Source: Lepraria neglecta
Taxonomy: Eukaryota; Ascomycota; Lecanoromycetes; Lecanorales; Stereocaulaceae
Assembly: GCA_033220425.1 (NCBI GenBank)
Contig: CM065652.1
Coordinates: 310,001 to 374,000, forward strand
DNA length: 64,000 nucleotides
Reading direction: 5' to 3'
The notes below the pieces were generated by a model. The model saw only the letters and a program-made list of their open reading frames with translations, was not told the origin of the DNA and did no database searches. This document shows positions 23,164-34,302 of the stretch, piece after piece. The translations under genes and the position numbers were made by a program. Numbering within the stretch: position 1 is the first letter of the stretch; each line of letters starts with the position of its first letter.

Positions 23164-26100
23164 CTTGGCAGAAACAAGTTGACTGAGGACTGAAGTAGTT
23201 CAATGATCTGGAGGAATGTGTGAGATAGCGAGACATCGTGCTCCCATATATATGCTGTCTTGAGGTCTAGACTTGAGAGATACAACCTTTCTACCGACTT
23301 CGTACCACCTGCGTATTCCGCTTTAATAGCAACAGCCACACCGCGTTCGTTCCTGCAGGTCTGGGCCTGAGCCCGAAGGCTGAAGATGGTGTCGTGACTG
23401 CTGACTGTTGTAGCAGTTATTACTGCATCTGTCTTAGTTGGCGGCCTTGCAACACATTCATAAGTTATCAGCAGAAGCCAGGCGTTTGCTGCAGGCAGCA
23501 GCTTAAACATTCGGACAAGCTATAGTCGATTCTCGCTACCATTCTGCAGCGATTGGGCGAAGCAACATGATCACGGCATTCAGGGCCCGAGAGACACCCA
23601 GGCCACCCAAAAATCCAACTCGCCATAATTGGCCAGTTTCAATTTTTTGGCTTGTTGGCCTCGATGCATGATAACGGCAATAAGGAAAGCGGGAGGGAAG
23701 CGACGAATCACGTAGTGATGCGAGACATGATGGTGGTGGGAGACACGATGGTGGTGGATACATAGAAAAGGTGGAAATTGTAAGATAGAAAGGGCAATAC
23801 TTGCTTTCGTCTTACATAAAATGACGGCTCGTGATAATACGAAGGGGCGTACAATTGCTATTATTACTAAGGCTAAGCCACTAAGCCACTCCTGCTGGCC
23901 GTCTAGCAACCTACCAGACAGTTCATGCTGACAGGATCCAACTCCCACCGTTAAGCTGCAGCTAGGTAAAGTTTGAGTTTGAGACCTTAGGGTATTAAAT
24001 GGGGGAAGTAGGAGCTAGTTGCGGTCGCGCGACTAGTGGCCAAATTGATCTGCGCATCCCTAAGCAGCTTCTCAACCCCTCTTTTAAACAGATGATGGGC
24101 GAATTTCTTCGAGTCCAAGGAAGAAAGGCGCCCCATAACACGAAGTCTAGGCTGTCGGTATTGAGCAGTGAGATTGTTGGTAGAGCTGAGGCAGCCCTCG
24201 ACACCATCTTCCATCAGCAAAGTTTATCAAGCCAAGGCTGATAATAGCAAGATGACACGGGACAGTTAGTAGTGCCCGCTAATGCACAGTGCGGAAAAGC
24301 GCGGGGAAAGCTTACCGTTAAAGGCTTACCTACACGTGGTACAGACCAATCCCGGCAAACCGGGTCGCCTTTGCGAGACTACCTTAGACCACTCGCACCG
24401 ACTCATATTCGTGAGGGCGTAGATTCGCCAACAATCATGTTACAATTTTGCGATTTCAGAAGCCCGAACTGCGAAATCCTCGGCCGAGGGAATCCGCGCC
24501 TCCTAGCTGCAGAAAAGATCTATAATTGATGGAGTTGATGGTCGCACACCTCTTCGTAGAATCTCGTAGGTTTACTGTGTTTCCCGTTGGGCGTCTGCAC
24601 CCCCAACGCCGACCCACTCACATGGGATGATGGCAAAACCCCTTTGGGATTATCGGAAATGCCGACGTTCCAATGCCATCGCCATCCCGCTGCCAATTTA
24701 GGTAGACCATGCGAGGGAGGCGAGGAGTGCGATGGTGTTTGAGGCACTTGCCAATACGGCAGAGGAGGTTCGATCCTCGCTAATCTCGCACGATGAGGAG
24801 GATGTTGCTGTTCCAGATCAATGAATCAGAGTAAAACACAACAAGCACAGCGCGAAAAAATACTCATCTATTTTCGCAGAAACGTGCTGGATGAGACACA
24901 TCCTCTCATTTTGGTCTCTTTCCCTGCTTAACGACAACAAACTTGGAAATTGGGGCTTTGTATTGCGCAGAGAACTTCTTCTTGCTTGACAACGTTGACA
25001 TAGCCTTAAGCTGTAAGATGACAACTGTCATCGGAAGTCGTCGCCGCGGGCTCCATGTAAAGGGGCCGAAAATTAGGCGATTGGCCTGGTCACCCCCTGG
25101 AGCTTGCAGGAACGTGTGATGCAGGAACTTGCAGATGTTCACCTACCACGTCGGAACAATTCAAAGTCAAATCCCCATCACAATCTGCAATCAACAAAGT
25201 GCCTGTGCATGGGAGCTGATAAGATGCTTGGCGGTTGAAAGAAGCAATGACAAGCATTAAAGGAAAGAAGGAACGAAGGAACGGAAGACCGTTGCACTTG
25301 CCGGACAATCGTCACAAGCTAATCCTGGCAGGGCTAGATTACCACTTCGTCACAGTGGTGACGCTGTTCAAGGCCGACTGAGATGCGAAGTGAGCCAAGC
25401 TCTACCAACTTACAGAGATAGGGGTATCGTGGCAAAGTATGGATTCTAAAGTACAACCAAGGTATGGCTTGCCAGTCTCGCGGGTCGCAAAAAAGCCCGG
25501 ACGCCCAGAGGAATCCAATCTATCTTCAACTTACGATAACCTGACAGCGACAGCGATTCAACCTTAGCTTTTGCCGACAAAACTGTTCCGAATAATTTAT
25601 TCTACAGCTTTGTAGTCAAAAAATATCTATCAAAATTACTCGTTGAGGATCTATAGGAAGATTGTCAGATTTGGGGGCGTCCGGGCTTCTTTGCGACCCG
25701 CGAGTCAGTGGAAGGTTTTGCCAAGCCGCGCTACGATACTGTACGCGGTAATTGGTCAAACTTTAAATCAGGCTGACCTCGCTAGGACTTTCCCAGTGGG
25801 CGCGGGAACAAAGTTCTTGGTAGGAGCGACATTTTGCCCGGGAGTGGTGTCATTAGCACCACCCTACTCTATACCAGTCTTTACCACATTCGTTGGCCAT
25901 ATACCATACTACCAATCGTCAGAAATGAGGCTACGTATCGCTTTACCCATTCAAATATGTGTAGTTGATCCGAGCATTGCGGAAACAAAGGCCAAATCTC
26001 TTTGTTTGATTAGAATATCATGGTGGCAAAAAATGCTACTTGGGAAATGCGTTTCATTCTATCCTCAGAGACTGTCTTTCACGTAATCGCCAATCCGAGA

Positions 26101-26556
26101 ACATTACCAGATGTGTTACTTTATCACAATGCATGCGAAAAGCCACTTTGTACATATTGCCACCTTCTCTTATCACTCTTGCTAGCCTGCCCTCTGCGTA
26201 TTCTCAGTCTATTCCTCCTAAATTGTTTCGGGAATGGCAAGAGTTATTCACTATAAGAGGTTTAAAGACCTTCGATTCTTAACGATCTGGTTTGTCGGGA
26301 ACAATCCGTTTCCTTCAGGTTTCTTTCTCCCATTATCTGTTACGGAGTCGCCATAATGCATTTGTCTGAGACAATGCAGGTCAGTAGTGGTATTGACTAT
26401 GGGATTTTATGAAAGACGCAACTAGCATACCTGTATGATAATTATGTAGTACTGGTCCCTTATTCTGAAAGATGTTCGTGACTTAAGTCTGTGGTGCACT
26501 CCTTAGTTGCCAGGCAGAACACAATGGACTACGGTCAGCAGTGATACGATGCAGCC
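23164..26556. other. long gene-poor interval
   Basis: About 3.4 kb without a gene I can support. It holds the oxidase promoter, short frames without family resemblance, a tRNA-like but non-foldable stretch near 24720-24790 and an inverted repeat at 25479-25702. The base composition is unremarkable apart from that hairpin. Confidence 0.45.
25479..25702. repeat. inverted repeat with 28-bp arms
   Basis: The arm CGCGGGTCGCAAAAAAGCCC... (25479-25506) recurs inverted at 25675-25702 with one mismatch. Weaker matching continues outward (GGCTTGCCA against GGCTTGGCA) and inward (CTATCTTCAAC against CTATAGATCCTCAAC). The spacer is about 168 bp. It could be the remnant of a foldback or MITE-type DNA element. 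No transposase and no target duplication are visible. Confidence 0.6.
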
Positions 26557-27524
26557 TTGGAGCGGTTCTATGCAGATGGAGGTACACTATACCCTTGCAC
26601 CCAGCAGGAGATTGACTTCCATCACTGGAACCTCTTCCTAAGACCAAATTTAGGTCCCTCCGTGTCCGCCAACGAAGCCATGAAAGAAACAATGTGGCAG
26701 AACGACGAGAGACGAATTCTTTTGCCAGCTGAGAAAACCTCTATATTCAATCTTGTCACAGCGATCCGCTCCGGTAGTCGTGGTTATAGATACAGCCTAG
26801 ACATCGTCATCAAAGCCTTTAAAGACTTGGAAACTGTCTTTTTTGGAGGTAGACTTCGTGGGAATGTCTGCGTCCAATGGGCGGACGTGTACATGTATGA
26901 AAAGTAACATATCGCGAACACGTTTTGGGGTGTTTGTCAATCTCCTCGGCGACGCGAACGAGGGCAGGTACGAATTGTCTTGAATGCAGATGCCATTTTC
27001 AGGAAGGAGCTCTGGACACGGTGGTGAGTCCTCTGGAGCGCATTTTTAGTGTTCTACTACATGAGGTCAGTCAGCCAACAGATTCCATTTTGCCGTATAA
27101 AACATGTTGAATTGAGGGACTTTTACAGATGTGCCATGCCTACAAAATTGTTCGCTGACCCATTGGAGAAGCTTGCCAAGGGAAGACTAGGCATGACGAA
27201 TACTTCGGCACGAAGATCAATATCGTTGATAGACGTACCCGTCGACTTATGGGAGTATTCGGCATGGAAGATGGAGAAATCCATCTGCAACATCATTTCT
27301 TTCCAACTGGAAACAGCTGGAGCTATGAGCACGGGACCACGCACTACAACGTCCGTGAGCGTTGGGGTAGTATTACAAAAGACATCAGAAAGGGTGGAGG
27401 CATTACTAGGCAGAAGACTGGTCGATTACGAAAGAACCGACAAGGAAGCAGTTTAGAAGGTGTATATTTCAGGTCGAATGGTAGACGTGTAAGGAGCAAA
27501 TTAGAGGTGTGCTCGGTAATGTAG
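26557..27524 (+). pseudogene. decayed SprT-like zinc metallopeptidase gene
   Basis: The frame reads DLETVFFGGRLRGNVCVQW, then VRIVLNADAIF, then an intron boundary that builds HE|MCHAY. CTACATGAG is followed by GTCAGT...TTTTACAG and ATGTGCCATGCC, restoring the HExxH zinc site. Next comes HDEYFGTKINIVDRRTRRLMG, which matches the fungal SprT-like pattern. The copy is broken: a stop follows VYMYEK, a frame change lies between the NADAIF part and the LLHE part, and a TGA comes two codons after CHAYKIV. There is no ATG at the start. It is a host-type gene, probably inactive. SprT-family proteins act in DNA-protein crosslink repair, but these fungal paralogues are uncharacterised to my knowledge. 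Confidence 0.55.
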
Positions 27525-27867
27525 GCTGTATTAAATTTCACCATATCCAATAACTACTAAATGCCTTGTGCCAGGGATAAGAATCAAAATTGGCGAAATC
27601 AATTCTTTGTTCTTTGCGACGTTTCAATGTGGTTTGTTTGAGGCAAAGGGACAAGAGCCATGTGATGATATCTTCGTTGTCCGTCCTCAACGGGCCTTGT
27701 TCTCCAGGAATGTCAAAGAACATACCGACTTTCACAGCATATGCTTTTAAATCCACTTCTTTTCGGTCCCTTCCTCTTCAAAATCTTGGATCCTAAAACG
27801 CAAAAGCACTTTCAGAAGAACAAACCCCACTCACCTCACACAAAACATAAAATCCACCAACACCAAA

Positions 27868-28125
27868 ATGGGCTGTTCATCATCCCGCCCTTCCCCTCCA
27901 TCGCATCCACCTCCTCGTCCAGTCAAGCATCAACCTAGACAGCAGCAGCGCAAACCCCAGCCTCCTCCCCAAACCCACAGGCCTCAGACCACGAATCAAA
28001 AGCATAATTCCGCGTACAACAAGCTCACTTCTAAGAGCAGGACAGCCGATTATGCAGGACGTGCGGCACCGAGGCTTTCGAGGCCGTTTAATGCGCCGGA
28101 TTATGCCTATTTGGCTAGGCTGTGA
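27868..28125 (+). CDS. small MGC-type proline-rich protein (array member 1)
   Basis: A single exon of 85 residues begins MGCSSSRPSPPSHPPPRP. Gly2, Cys3, Ser6 and Arg7 fit the N-myristoylation consensus with an adjacent palmitoylatable Cys, so I infer anchoring to the cytosolic face of a membrane. The middle is Pro/Gln-rich and basic. The C-terminus (FNAPDYAYLARL) is Tyr/Ala-rich. There is no other domain, signal peptide or membrane segment. The ATG context CACCAAAATGG is favourable, and the leader is an A/C-rich stretch (CCACCAACACC) like that of several array members. It is the first of eight same-strand loci sharing this N-terminus. Confidence 0.65.
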   Translation: MGCSSSRPSPPSHPPPRPVKHQPRQQQRKPQPPPQTHRPQTTNQKHNSAYNKLTSKSRTADYAGRAAPRLSRPFNAPDYAYLARL

Positions 28126-28511
28126 TTGATTCGTGGGTTTGGTGGATAGCTGGCTGCTTTGGTCGTAATACTTTGTTTGAGAATGTAAGATTATGAGACA
28201 GGCGATGAAACGAGTTATGCATTATTTTCTTTATTGACGCTTTGCGAAATGCATACATGAATTCATATAGCAGTCCAATGTAATAAGGAAACATCAAGTT
28301 GCCTTGAGTAAGGAGTTTGTCACTTTCAGAACAAAAGAAGTAGAGCACAATCCCTCCCCGAATATTCTTGTCAAGCGTGAGATCTGAATTTGCAAGGAAT
28401 GGAAATTGCTCAGCTATAGGACTGCATGTCGGAAGATAAGACGTTTTCATGAGGAGATTTGTGCGCAGGAGAGTTATTTATTCTAGATATGTAAAGAAAG
28501 TGCTGGTCGAC

Positions 28512-29131
28512 CTACAAGCACTCCTCTACAACAAGCTTAAACTCAACCTTCTCGTCATCATCGCTTTCCAAACTGACACCGCCATCCTCATCATCTTCAT
28601 CATTCCCTTTGCTCTCCACCCACACCGCCATTTCATCTAGCACATCCTCATATTTTCCTCGAACTCACCCTTCAACTCCGCCAACAACCTATACCGAACT
28701 TCGCACTCCTTATTCACCCCCTCCACCCGTTTATGCAGCTGGCTATACGTCTCATGCGCCTCAGCGTAATCAACTTCCATATCCGAGACATCTTCCATCC
28801 TAATCGGAAGCTCACAATCGCCCGTATGCCACGTTTTGTAGATACGGTCGCCCATCTCATCAAGTCGCTCCGTCATGTCCTGGGACCATGCTTGCCACTT
28901 CCGAAGATCATACTGAGCTCTTGTGACTGCATTTTCTAATTGTGTGGAGACTTCATCCAAAGTACAGCAGTTTCCTCCTATTATCGGGAATATTCCTGGA
29001 GTGGGTTTCTTGAGGAGCTGGCGGAGGCTAGCTACGAGTTCAAGACCGTAGTCATAGTGGGGATATGTGGGCCCTTCTCGTGTGTCTTCGGGCTTGTATG
29101 GTTTGAGAGTCGAATGACGGGAGGGCCCCAT
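28512..29131 (-). pseudogene. coiled-coil protein, frame-shifted (paralogue A)
   Basis: From ATG 29131 (MGPSRHSTLKPYKPEDTREG) the frame holds a likely coiled coil: ELVASLRQLLKKPTPG, STQLENAVTRAQYDLRKWQA, YSQLHKRVEGVNKECEVRY. It stops at 28637. One base over, coding-like text continues (KYEDVLDEMAVWVESKG, then an acidic tail ending VEFKLVVEECL) to 28512. The neighbouring copy at 29846-30518 has the same start-to-tail plan. A single frame change near 28650 therefore most likely breaks this gene of about 205 codons, unless it is a sequencing error. Function is unknown. Confidence 0.5.
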
Positions 29132-29845
29132 GGCTTGATCCTCGGTCGTCGCTGTCTGGAGAAGGCGACGATTGCAGATGCCGTGGAGTAGAGACGAGGC
29201 TTGCATGCGAAAGTAGTACCTCAAATAACATTTGGAATGAGACAGCGGCATTGTGGTCTTGACAAAGTAATAATGAATGAAAGGAATTCGAGCACAAAGA
29301 CAGACAATGACATGATGTGCTTGTGGTCTCGGAATACCACCCATGTTTCCTTGATCTTCTTTGTTCAGCGTCCAACGGCTAGCAGACCGCTCTTCCAACT
29401 TCGGCTCAAGGAATTCTGCGAGAGCGCAAACTCGAAACTCGCGCTTCTTGAACCGTGTTAAGGCAGGGTTTGGAGCACTAATGGAGCTGTGGATGGTGGC
29501 TTTGGTTACAGCGACGCTCAATTCCCGAACCTGATGGCACGTTCGGCGGAAAGTTGAAGATTGGAGTGCTGCAACTCAGGGGGTATCGCGCAGATAATTC
29601 GCCGCTTATCAATAGATCAGAGCAGTGGTTGTCCCATATGCCTGCTCCGCCTCTTCACCAATCATCATATTGAACGCTCAACCGTTTTCATTTCCAACAA
29701 ACATTTTGCAAGAGGAGAGCAGGAAATCGATCATTTGGATTTCAGCATTTTACTACATCGGCCAGTACAATACCGAATAGACGGATAGTAGATGCAGAAG
29801 AGAGCTCAATTGCTAACAAAAAGTGCTACATACTCACTCTTCATC

Positions 29846-30518
29846 CTACTTGGACTCCTTCACAACTAACTCAAGTTTACTCTTTCCATCATCGTCACCA
29901 AGACCGTCTTCTTCCTCTCCCACTGACTCTTCATCGTCTAAAAAGAATCTCTCCCCATTAAGAACTTCCCACCACGCATCCACTTCACCCAACACTGCTT
30001 CGCTTTCCACTCCAAGCTACTCCTATTCATCACATAGCGTCTCCAAAGCCACATGCTGTTCTTCAAAAACCTTATTCACCTTTTCTAATCGAGATTCCAG
30101 CTTTCCAAGTCTTTTCTTAGCCTTTTTGTACTTCTTTAGCTGGTAAATCAGATAAAACCGCTCAAACTGGCGGTATTCATCCACCGCCGTGGTTCCTTCG
30201 CGGCTCAGATAGTCTTCCCGATTCAAGGCCAAAATGCGCCGGGAAAGTGATGCGACATACCTCATGTGAACCGTCATGAGTACTCTTAGCTGGGAATCAT
30301 GACATTCATCACAACGCCGGGTTAGCTTTTCGGAGCGTTCTTGGCACTTCGTATACTCCGCGCTAGCTTCTTCGACCTTCCTCGCTTTCCGATGTGATGA
30401 AGGTTGCTAGAGATTCACAATTTTCAAATACAGTCTCCTGATTTTCTGGAACTGGGTCCTTCAGGAGCTGGCGAATGCTAGCCACGACCTCGAAACCCTG
30501 GTCGAGGTATGCAGCCAT
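29846..30518 (-). pseudogene. coiled-coil protein, broken (paralogue B)
   Basis: ATG 30518 opens MAAYLDQGFEVVASIRQLLK, matching GLELVASLRQLLKK of paralogue A. After a frame change near 30395 the text continues ARKVEEASAEYTKCQERSEK, then LKKYKKAKKRLGKLESRLEK (coiled coil). Two stops near 30017-30025 follow, and then an acidic tail ends KSKLELVVKESK, matching VEFKLVVEECL of A. The gene is therefore a diverged duplicate, broken in at least two places. It lies between MGC array members 1 and 2 on the opposite strand. Confidence 0.5.
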
Positions 30519-30864
30519 GGTTGATAATCCTATGAGATGGTCGATACGAGTGGGAGCGAACCGAAAATTTGGGTTGTTTACTGCGGACGACGGTGTGACA
30601 AAGAGATGGAAGCACAATGAGCGTAACAATGAGGACTCCTAGAGAGAGACACAATGGTATAATGAAACGCAATGACACAATGAGATTGTGGTTTCAGGCG
30701 TCAACGCTCCTTTATCGACACAGAAGGGGTGTTTAAACTCCAGCAATTCATCTTTCCATAGATACCGAACTCATATTCTCCAAACATCGAGAACACTTCC
30801 GACTTTGGAGCCGGCATCGAACCTAGATATAGCAATCAGCAAACCTCAAACACCAAACACCAAG

Positions 30865-31677
30865 ATAGGCTGCGGCTCTTCGAAACCTGAGAGGCCACAA
30901 GCTGTCTACCTCCGCGATCTTCGCCAACCCTATAAGTACCTCCAGACGCAGCATCCTCCCGCCAGAAACCCCCCAATGGAGTATGCTCCTCAAGGGCCAA
31001 GACGTCAAGAAGGGCCAAGACTTCCAGTTAATTCAAGATCTCAAGGGGATTCAAGATCCCAAGCTGAGTCAAACAATCGAACGAACCCAAGACCTCAAGC
31101 TAATCCAAGCTCCCGAGTAGGTCGTAGACCAGCAGCCAACCCTTGGCCCCAAGGTAACCCCATCCCCAACCGCTTCGAAACCGCATACGCCGTCCCAAGG
31201 AGCAATCGCAATGCATCACATGCCAGACGCGTCGAAATCACAATCCCCCAACGCGCCACCACCCAGCACCGAAGCATGCAAGCCCAAATCGCCGACCACC
31301 TTCCCGAAGTCGCAGAAGTAAAAGCCCGCCTCTCCCGCTACTGGGATCCCATGGCCGAATACGGGCCGCCCTCGACCACCGATAGCGAGAAAGCTTACCG
31401 GAGAACCCGGCGGCTTTCGGGGCCTTTTGGTGATATGCCTGATGCTATGCTAGCGAGCAGGACGCCATCGCCTCCACGTCCAAAGCGGGCGAAGGTGAAG
31501 GGGAGGCAGTTGAGGTTGGATACGCAGCATCACCAGCAGTGGGTTGGTGGGCGGGGGGAGCATGGCGGGCAGTGGAGTCCGGATTTTTTGCGTATTCAGG
31601 CAATTGAGGCTCGGCTTGTGGATAGGGGGAGGGATAGAAGATACCAGGAGGAGTGGAATCAAGGGATAAGGAGATGA
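30865..31677 (+). CDS. MGC-type protein with ATA in place of the start codon (array member 2)
   Basis: The frame reads I-GCGSSKPERPQAVYLRDL from an ATA at 30865, set in CACCAAG-ATA-GGCTGC, exactly where its relatives have ATG-GGCTG(T/C). I infer ATG-to-ATA start loss. The next in-frame ATG is at 30976 (MEYAPQGPRRQEG), which would drop the acylation motif. The body of about 270 residues is Arg/Pro/Gln-rich and includes RYWDPMAEYGPP and RRLSGPFGDMPDAML. It ends with DRGRDRRYQEEWNQGIRR. No known domain. It could be initiated at a near-cognate ATA, start downstream or be inactive. Confidence 0.5.
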   Translation: MGCGSSKPERPQAVYLRDLRQPYKYLQTQHPPARNPPMEYAPQGPRRQEGPRLPVNSRSQGDSRSQAESNNRTNPRPQANPSSRVGRRPAANPWPQGNPIPNRFETAYAVPRSNRNASHARRVEITIPQRATTQHRSMQAQIADHLPEVAEVKARLSRYWDPMAEYGPPSTTDSEKAYRRTRRLSGPFGDMPDAMLASRTPSPPRPKRAKVKGRQLRLDTQHHQQWVGGRGEHGGQWSPDFLRIQAIEARLVDRGRDRRYQEEWNQGIRR

Positions 31678-32332
31678 GGTAGGTTTTAGTGGTGGCGTCC
31701 GGTTGGCCTTGGGGTGGTAGGTTGCTCGTGTATGAGTAAGGTTTTTGGAGCTGTTAGAGGTGAATAATGGTAGTACGAGGATAGACGTTGTACGAAAAAT
31801 TTGAAAACGAATTTCAGCCACCGCTTTTGCTTCATGTTAAGAATGGACTTTCTCTATTCCTCATCGATCTTACTCAAAGTTATTGCTGACAATTTGACGC
31901 TCACCGTTCTACAAAGCCACCAATTTCCCCCGAGACACAGTTGCAGGCCTCACTTTCATATCATCCTTCAAGCGTAAGATCGGACATTCGTTCGATAAGT
32001 CAAGAGTGAGAAGGGGTAAGAAGGTAATCCCTCTCACCAAGTCCTCGAATGTTCAAACTTGTAGCACATGTTAGCCCCGAGGAACATCGCTGCGTTAGTT
32101 ATCCGCTATGGGCAACTGATCACCTTCTCCTTGTCTTGTGACACTTTCGGCCACATAGAAGATCTCGAGTTGTACAAAGAAAAGTTCAATCAATAGTATC
32201 ATTCGACACTCACTTCAGGCTTCACACAATTACTTTAGTCACGGGCCCTTATGAAACAATTCTTTCACGGCAGCCTTCTCTCCAATTTACTATCACTGAA
32301 TCCCAGCTCTCACCCCCAACTCACTCACCAAC
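31678..32332. other. intergenic within the array
   Basis: No gene seen. This is the 3' flank of member 2 and the promoter/leader of member 3. The last 60 bases are rich in CTCAC/CAAC runs, like the leaders of the other members. Confidence 0.4.
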
Positions 32333-33406
32333 ATGTTCCGCAAGAAAAGCCGCACCTCCAAAAGGGGTCTCCATATCTCCGAACCCAGGCCATCACCTCC
32401 ACCACCCCTGCCACCACCCCTGCCACCACGTCCATCTCGACCTGAGTATCCTTGGGGCGGGCCCGACGAAAGTCAGATCCTGCCCGACAAAAAGCCATCC
32501 GAGCATGAAGACGAGGACGAAGATGAGGAACACAACTCACAGACGCTGCTAGATTTGGTGCATGACTATCGGTCGCAGGATAAACAACAGGAAGTACGCT
32601 CGGGGGATCATTACGAACAAGAAGCGCTATTGCCTGAGCCTTATCAGCCGCAGCATGAAGTACAGGAATTCCACCGTTTTCTGCAGAATCTGCAGCAGGA
32701 AGCAGCGTTAGCAACTCATCACGCACAAGGAGCGCAACTGCCGAACCCGTTGCAATCGCAGCAGAACAAGCACGACCTACACTTGTCAGAAAGATATCCG
32801 CAGCAGGCAGCATCTTTGGCGAGCAATACTGGACAAGCAGCACGATTGCCAAAACCTGCTCGGCCGCAGAACATACAAGAGAAAAAGAGCTACCACCCAC
32901 CCACACCAACAAGCTCGGAGCATGACCATCCGTCGCCGAATTGGCCGCATGAAGCACCTTTATCAATCCATTCCAGACACGAGACGCGACTATCCAAATT
33001 CTTCCCGCCGCAGCAGGACATACGAGAGGAATCCATCTATGAGGAGAGTACAGAGGAGGACGGCTTCGAAAAATTCGCGCGCAAAACAGTCGGGGTAATA
33101 GGTCGCACCATTCGAAAACGCGGATGCGACCCAGCGGACCTGATCACAACCGAGGATATGCATCGCAAACAGAGCTTTCGGAAAGTAGCAGGTGAAGTGG
33201 CCGCTGCAGAAGCTCTGAAAGAAAATGCAGAACAGAACGAAAGGAGGTTTGGGCTCGCTTGGGAGTGGTTGAATGCGAATAGTAGGAGAAATGAATCGAT
33301 GGGGGAGGCGGTGGTTGCTTTGCAGCCCAAAAGAGCTAGGGAGGATGAGTGGCGAAGCGGGGATAGATCGACGAGGCTGGGGGATATGGTGCGTGCGAAT
33401 ATATGA
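32333..33406 (+). CDS. large array member with Pro-rich head and degenerate repeats (member 3)
   Basis: A single exon of 357 residues begins MFRKKSRTSKRGLHI, so it lacks the Gly2-Cys3 pair. It shares RPSRPEYPW with member 8 (RSKRPEHPW). After a poly-Pro stretch and an acidic run (HEDEDEDEEHN) come about four degenerate repeats of some 35 residues, built on Q-Q-A-x-L-A...A-x-L-P-x-P-x-x-P-Q. The C-terminal part is charged and helical (FARKTVGVIGRTIRKRG, VAGEVAAAEALKENAEQNER). A basic N-terminus could still bind acidic membranes. No known domain. Confidence 0.6.
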   Translation: MFRKKSRTSKRGLHISEPRPSPPPPLPPPLPPRPSRPEYPWGGPDESQILPDKKPSEHEDEDEDEEHNSQTLLDLVHDYRSQDKQQEVRSGDHYEQEALLPEPYQPQHEVQEFHRFLQNLQQEAALATHHAQGAQLPNPLQSQQNKHDLHLSERYPQQAASLASNTGQAARLPKPARPQNIQEKKSYHPPTPTSSEHDHPSPNWPHEAPLSIHSRHETRLSKFFPPQQDIREESIYEESTEEDGFEKFARKTVGVIGRTIRKRGCDPADLITTEDMHRKQSFRKVAGEVAAAEALKENAEQNERRFGLAWEWLNANSRRNESMGEAVVALQPKRAREDEWRSGDRSTRLGDMVRANI

Positions 33407-33599
33407 CAATGAAGCGGTTTGGCCTGGACATGGCTATGGTGTCATTATCATGGAAACTTGGAAGAACGCAAACGTAGCTATGACACTTACTGTGGTAGAC
33501 CACTAATGATCAATTGCACCATCTCTTCCCTCTTCTTGACTCCTCCAACTCACAGCACCAACTCACCCCAAGTCTACAACCACCAAGACTTATGCAAAC

Positions 33600-33839
33600 A
33601 TGGGCTGTTCCCCATCTCGTCCCGTTCGCCAGCAACACTTCGCATCAGATCGCCTCACTGTGGCCCACCCACCACCGATTCCCCGTCGTTACTACAGTAA
33701 TGTCGAATTCAAGCGGCCCCCAAAAAAACCCAACACCAAAGCCCCACAACAACAGAAACATGGCAGGGAGGAATACGGCTGCGCACAAAAACACCGATTC
33801 TCGGAACCGCGGAAACGTGACGATCTCGAGGAGAAATAG
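33600..33839 (+). CDS. small MGC-type protein (array member 4)
   Basis: A single exon of 79 residues begins MGCSPSRPVRQQ, with Gly2, Cys3, Ser6 and Arg7 as in member 1. The rest is basic and Pro/Lys-rich (AHPPPIPRRYYSNVEFKRPP) and ends KRDDLEEK. The leader has the same A/C-rich CAACCACCAAGA type. No other domain. Its 3' flank (about 33900-34020) weakly resembles the 3' flank of member 5 (about 34745-34815), supporting tandem duplication. Confidence 0.6.
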   Translation: MGCSPSRPVRQQHFASDRLTVAHPPPIPRRYYSNVEFKRPPKKPNTKAPQQQKHGREEYGCAQKHRFSEPRKRDDLEEK

Positions 33840-34302
33840 AGTGGAAGTTATTAACGGTCAGACGTGGTTTTACTAGGAGATACGGGATCGAAGTGCTGTC
33901 TCTTCCGGGCCTGTCGGAATAGGGGGAAATGTATCTCTGCAACTTTTCCCGGCGTGGGTTGCACCTTTCCAGTCATCATTCGTTCCTCGTGCTTGGAGGA
34001 TTCTTTGTACTCAGACCGGATGATCTACCATGTTATAGCAGAGCTGCCACTCACCAGCAGGTAGAAGTAATATCTTTATCAGGCTCTTTGCAAACCCGTT
34101 TGAACGAATATGGCTAGAGTTTGGAGAGGAGCATGATTGCATTCTCATTGTCCTGAACAATATTATTGGAAGAGGGGAAGGTCATAACACTTTACTTATC
34201 ACCACCAACCCCATTATCCTCCACCATCTCCTCCCTCAAGCCATTTAATCCTTCTTCCATCCAACCTTCCCATCTCCACCCACCTCCAATTCTATCAAAA
34301 CC

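Noticed and set aside
24720-24790. tRNA-like stretch with GGTTCGATCC (B-box-like) and GCGAG...CTCGC ends
   Set aside because: The acceptor stem has a mismatch, the T-stem has only four pairs with a six-base loop, and the anticodon loop lacks U33. It does not fold as a proper tRNA.
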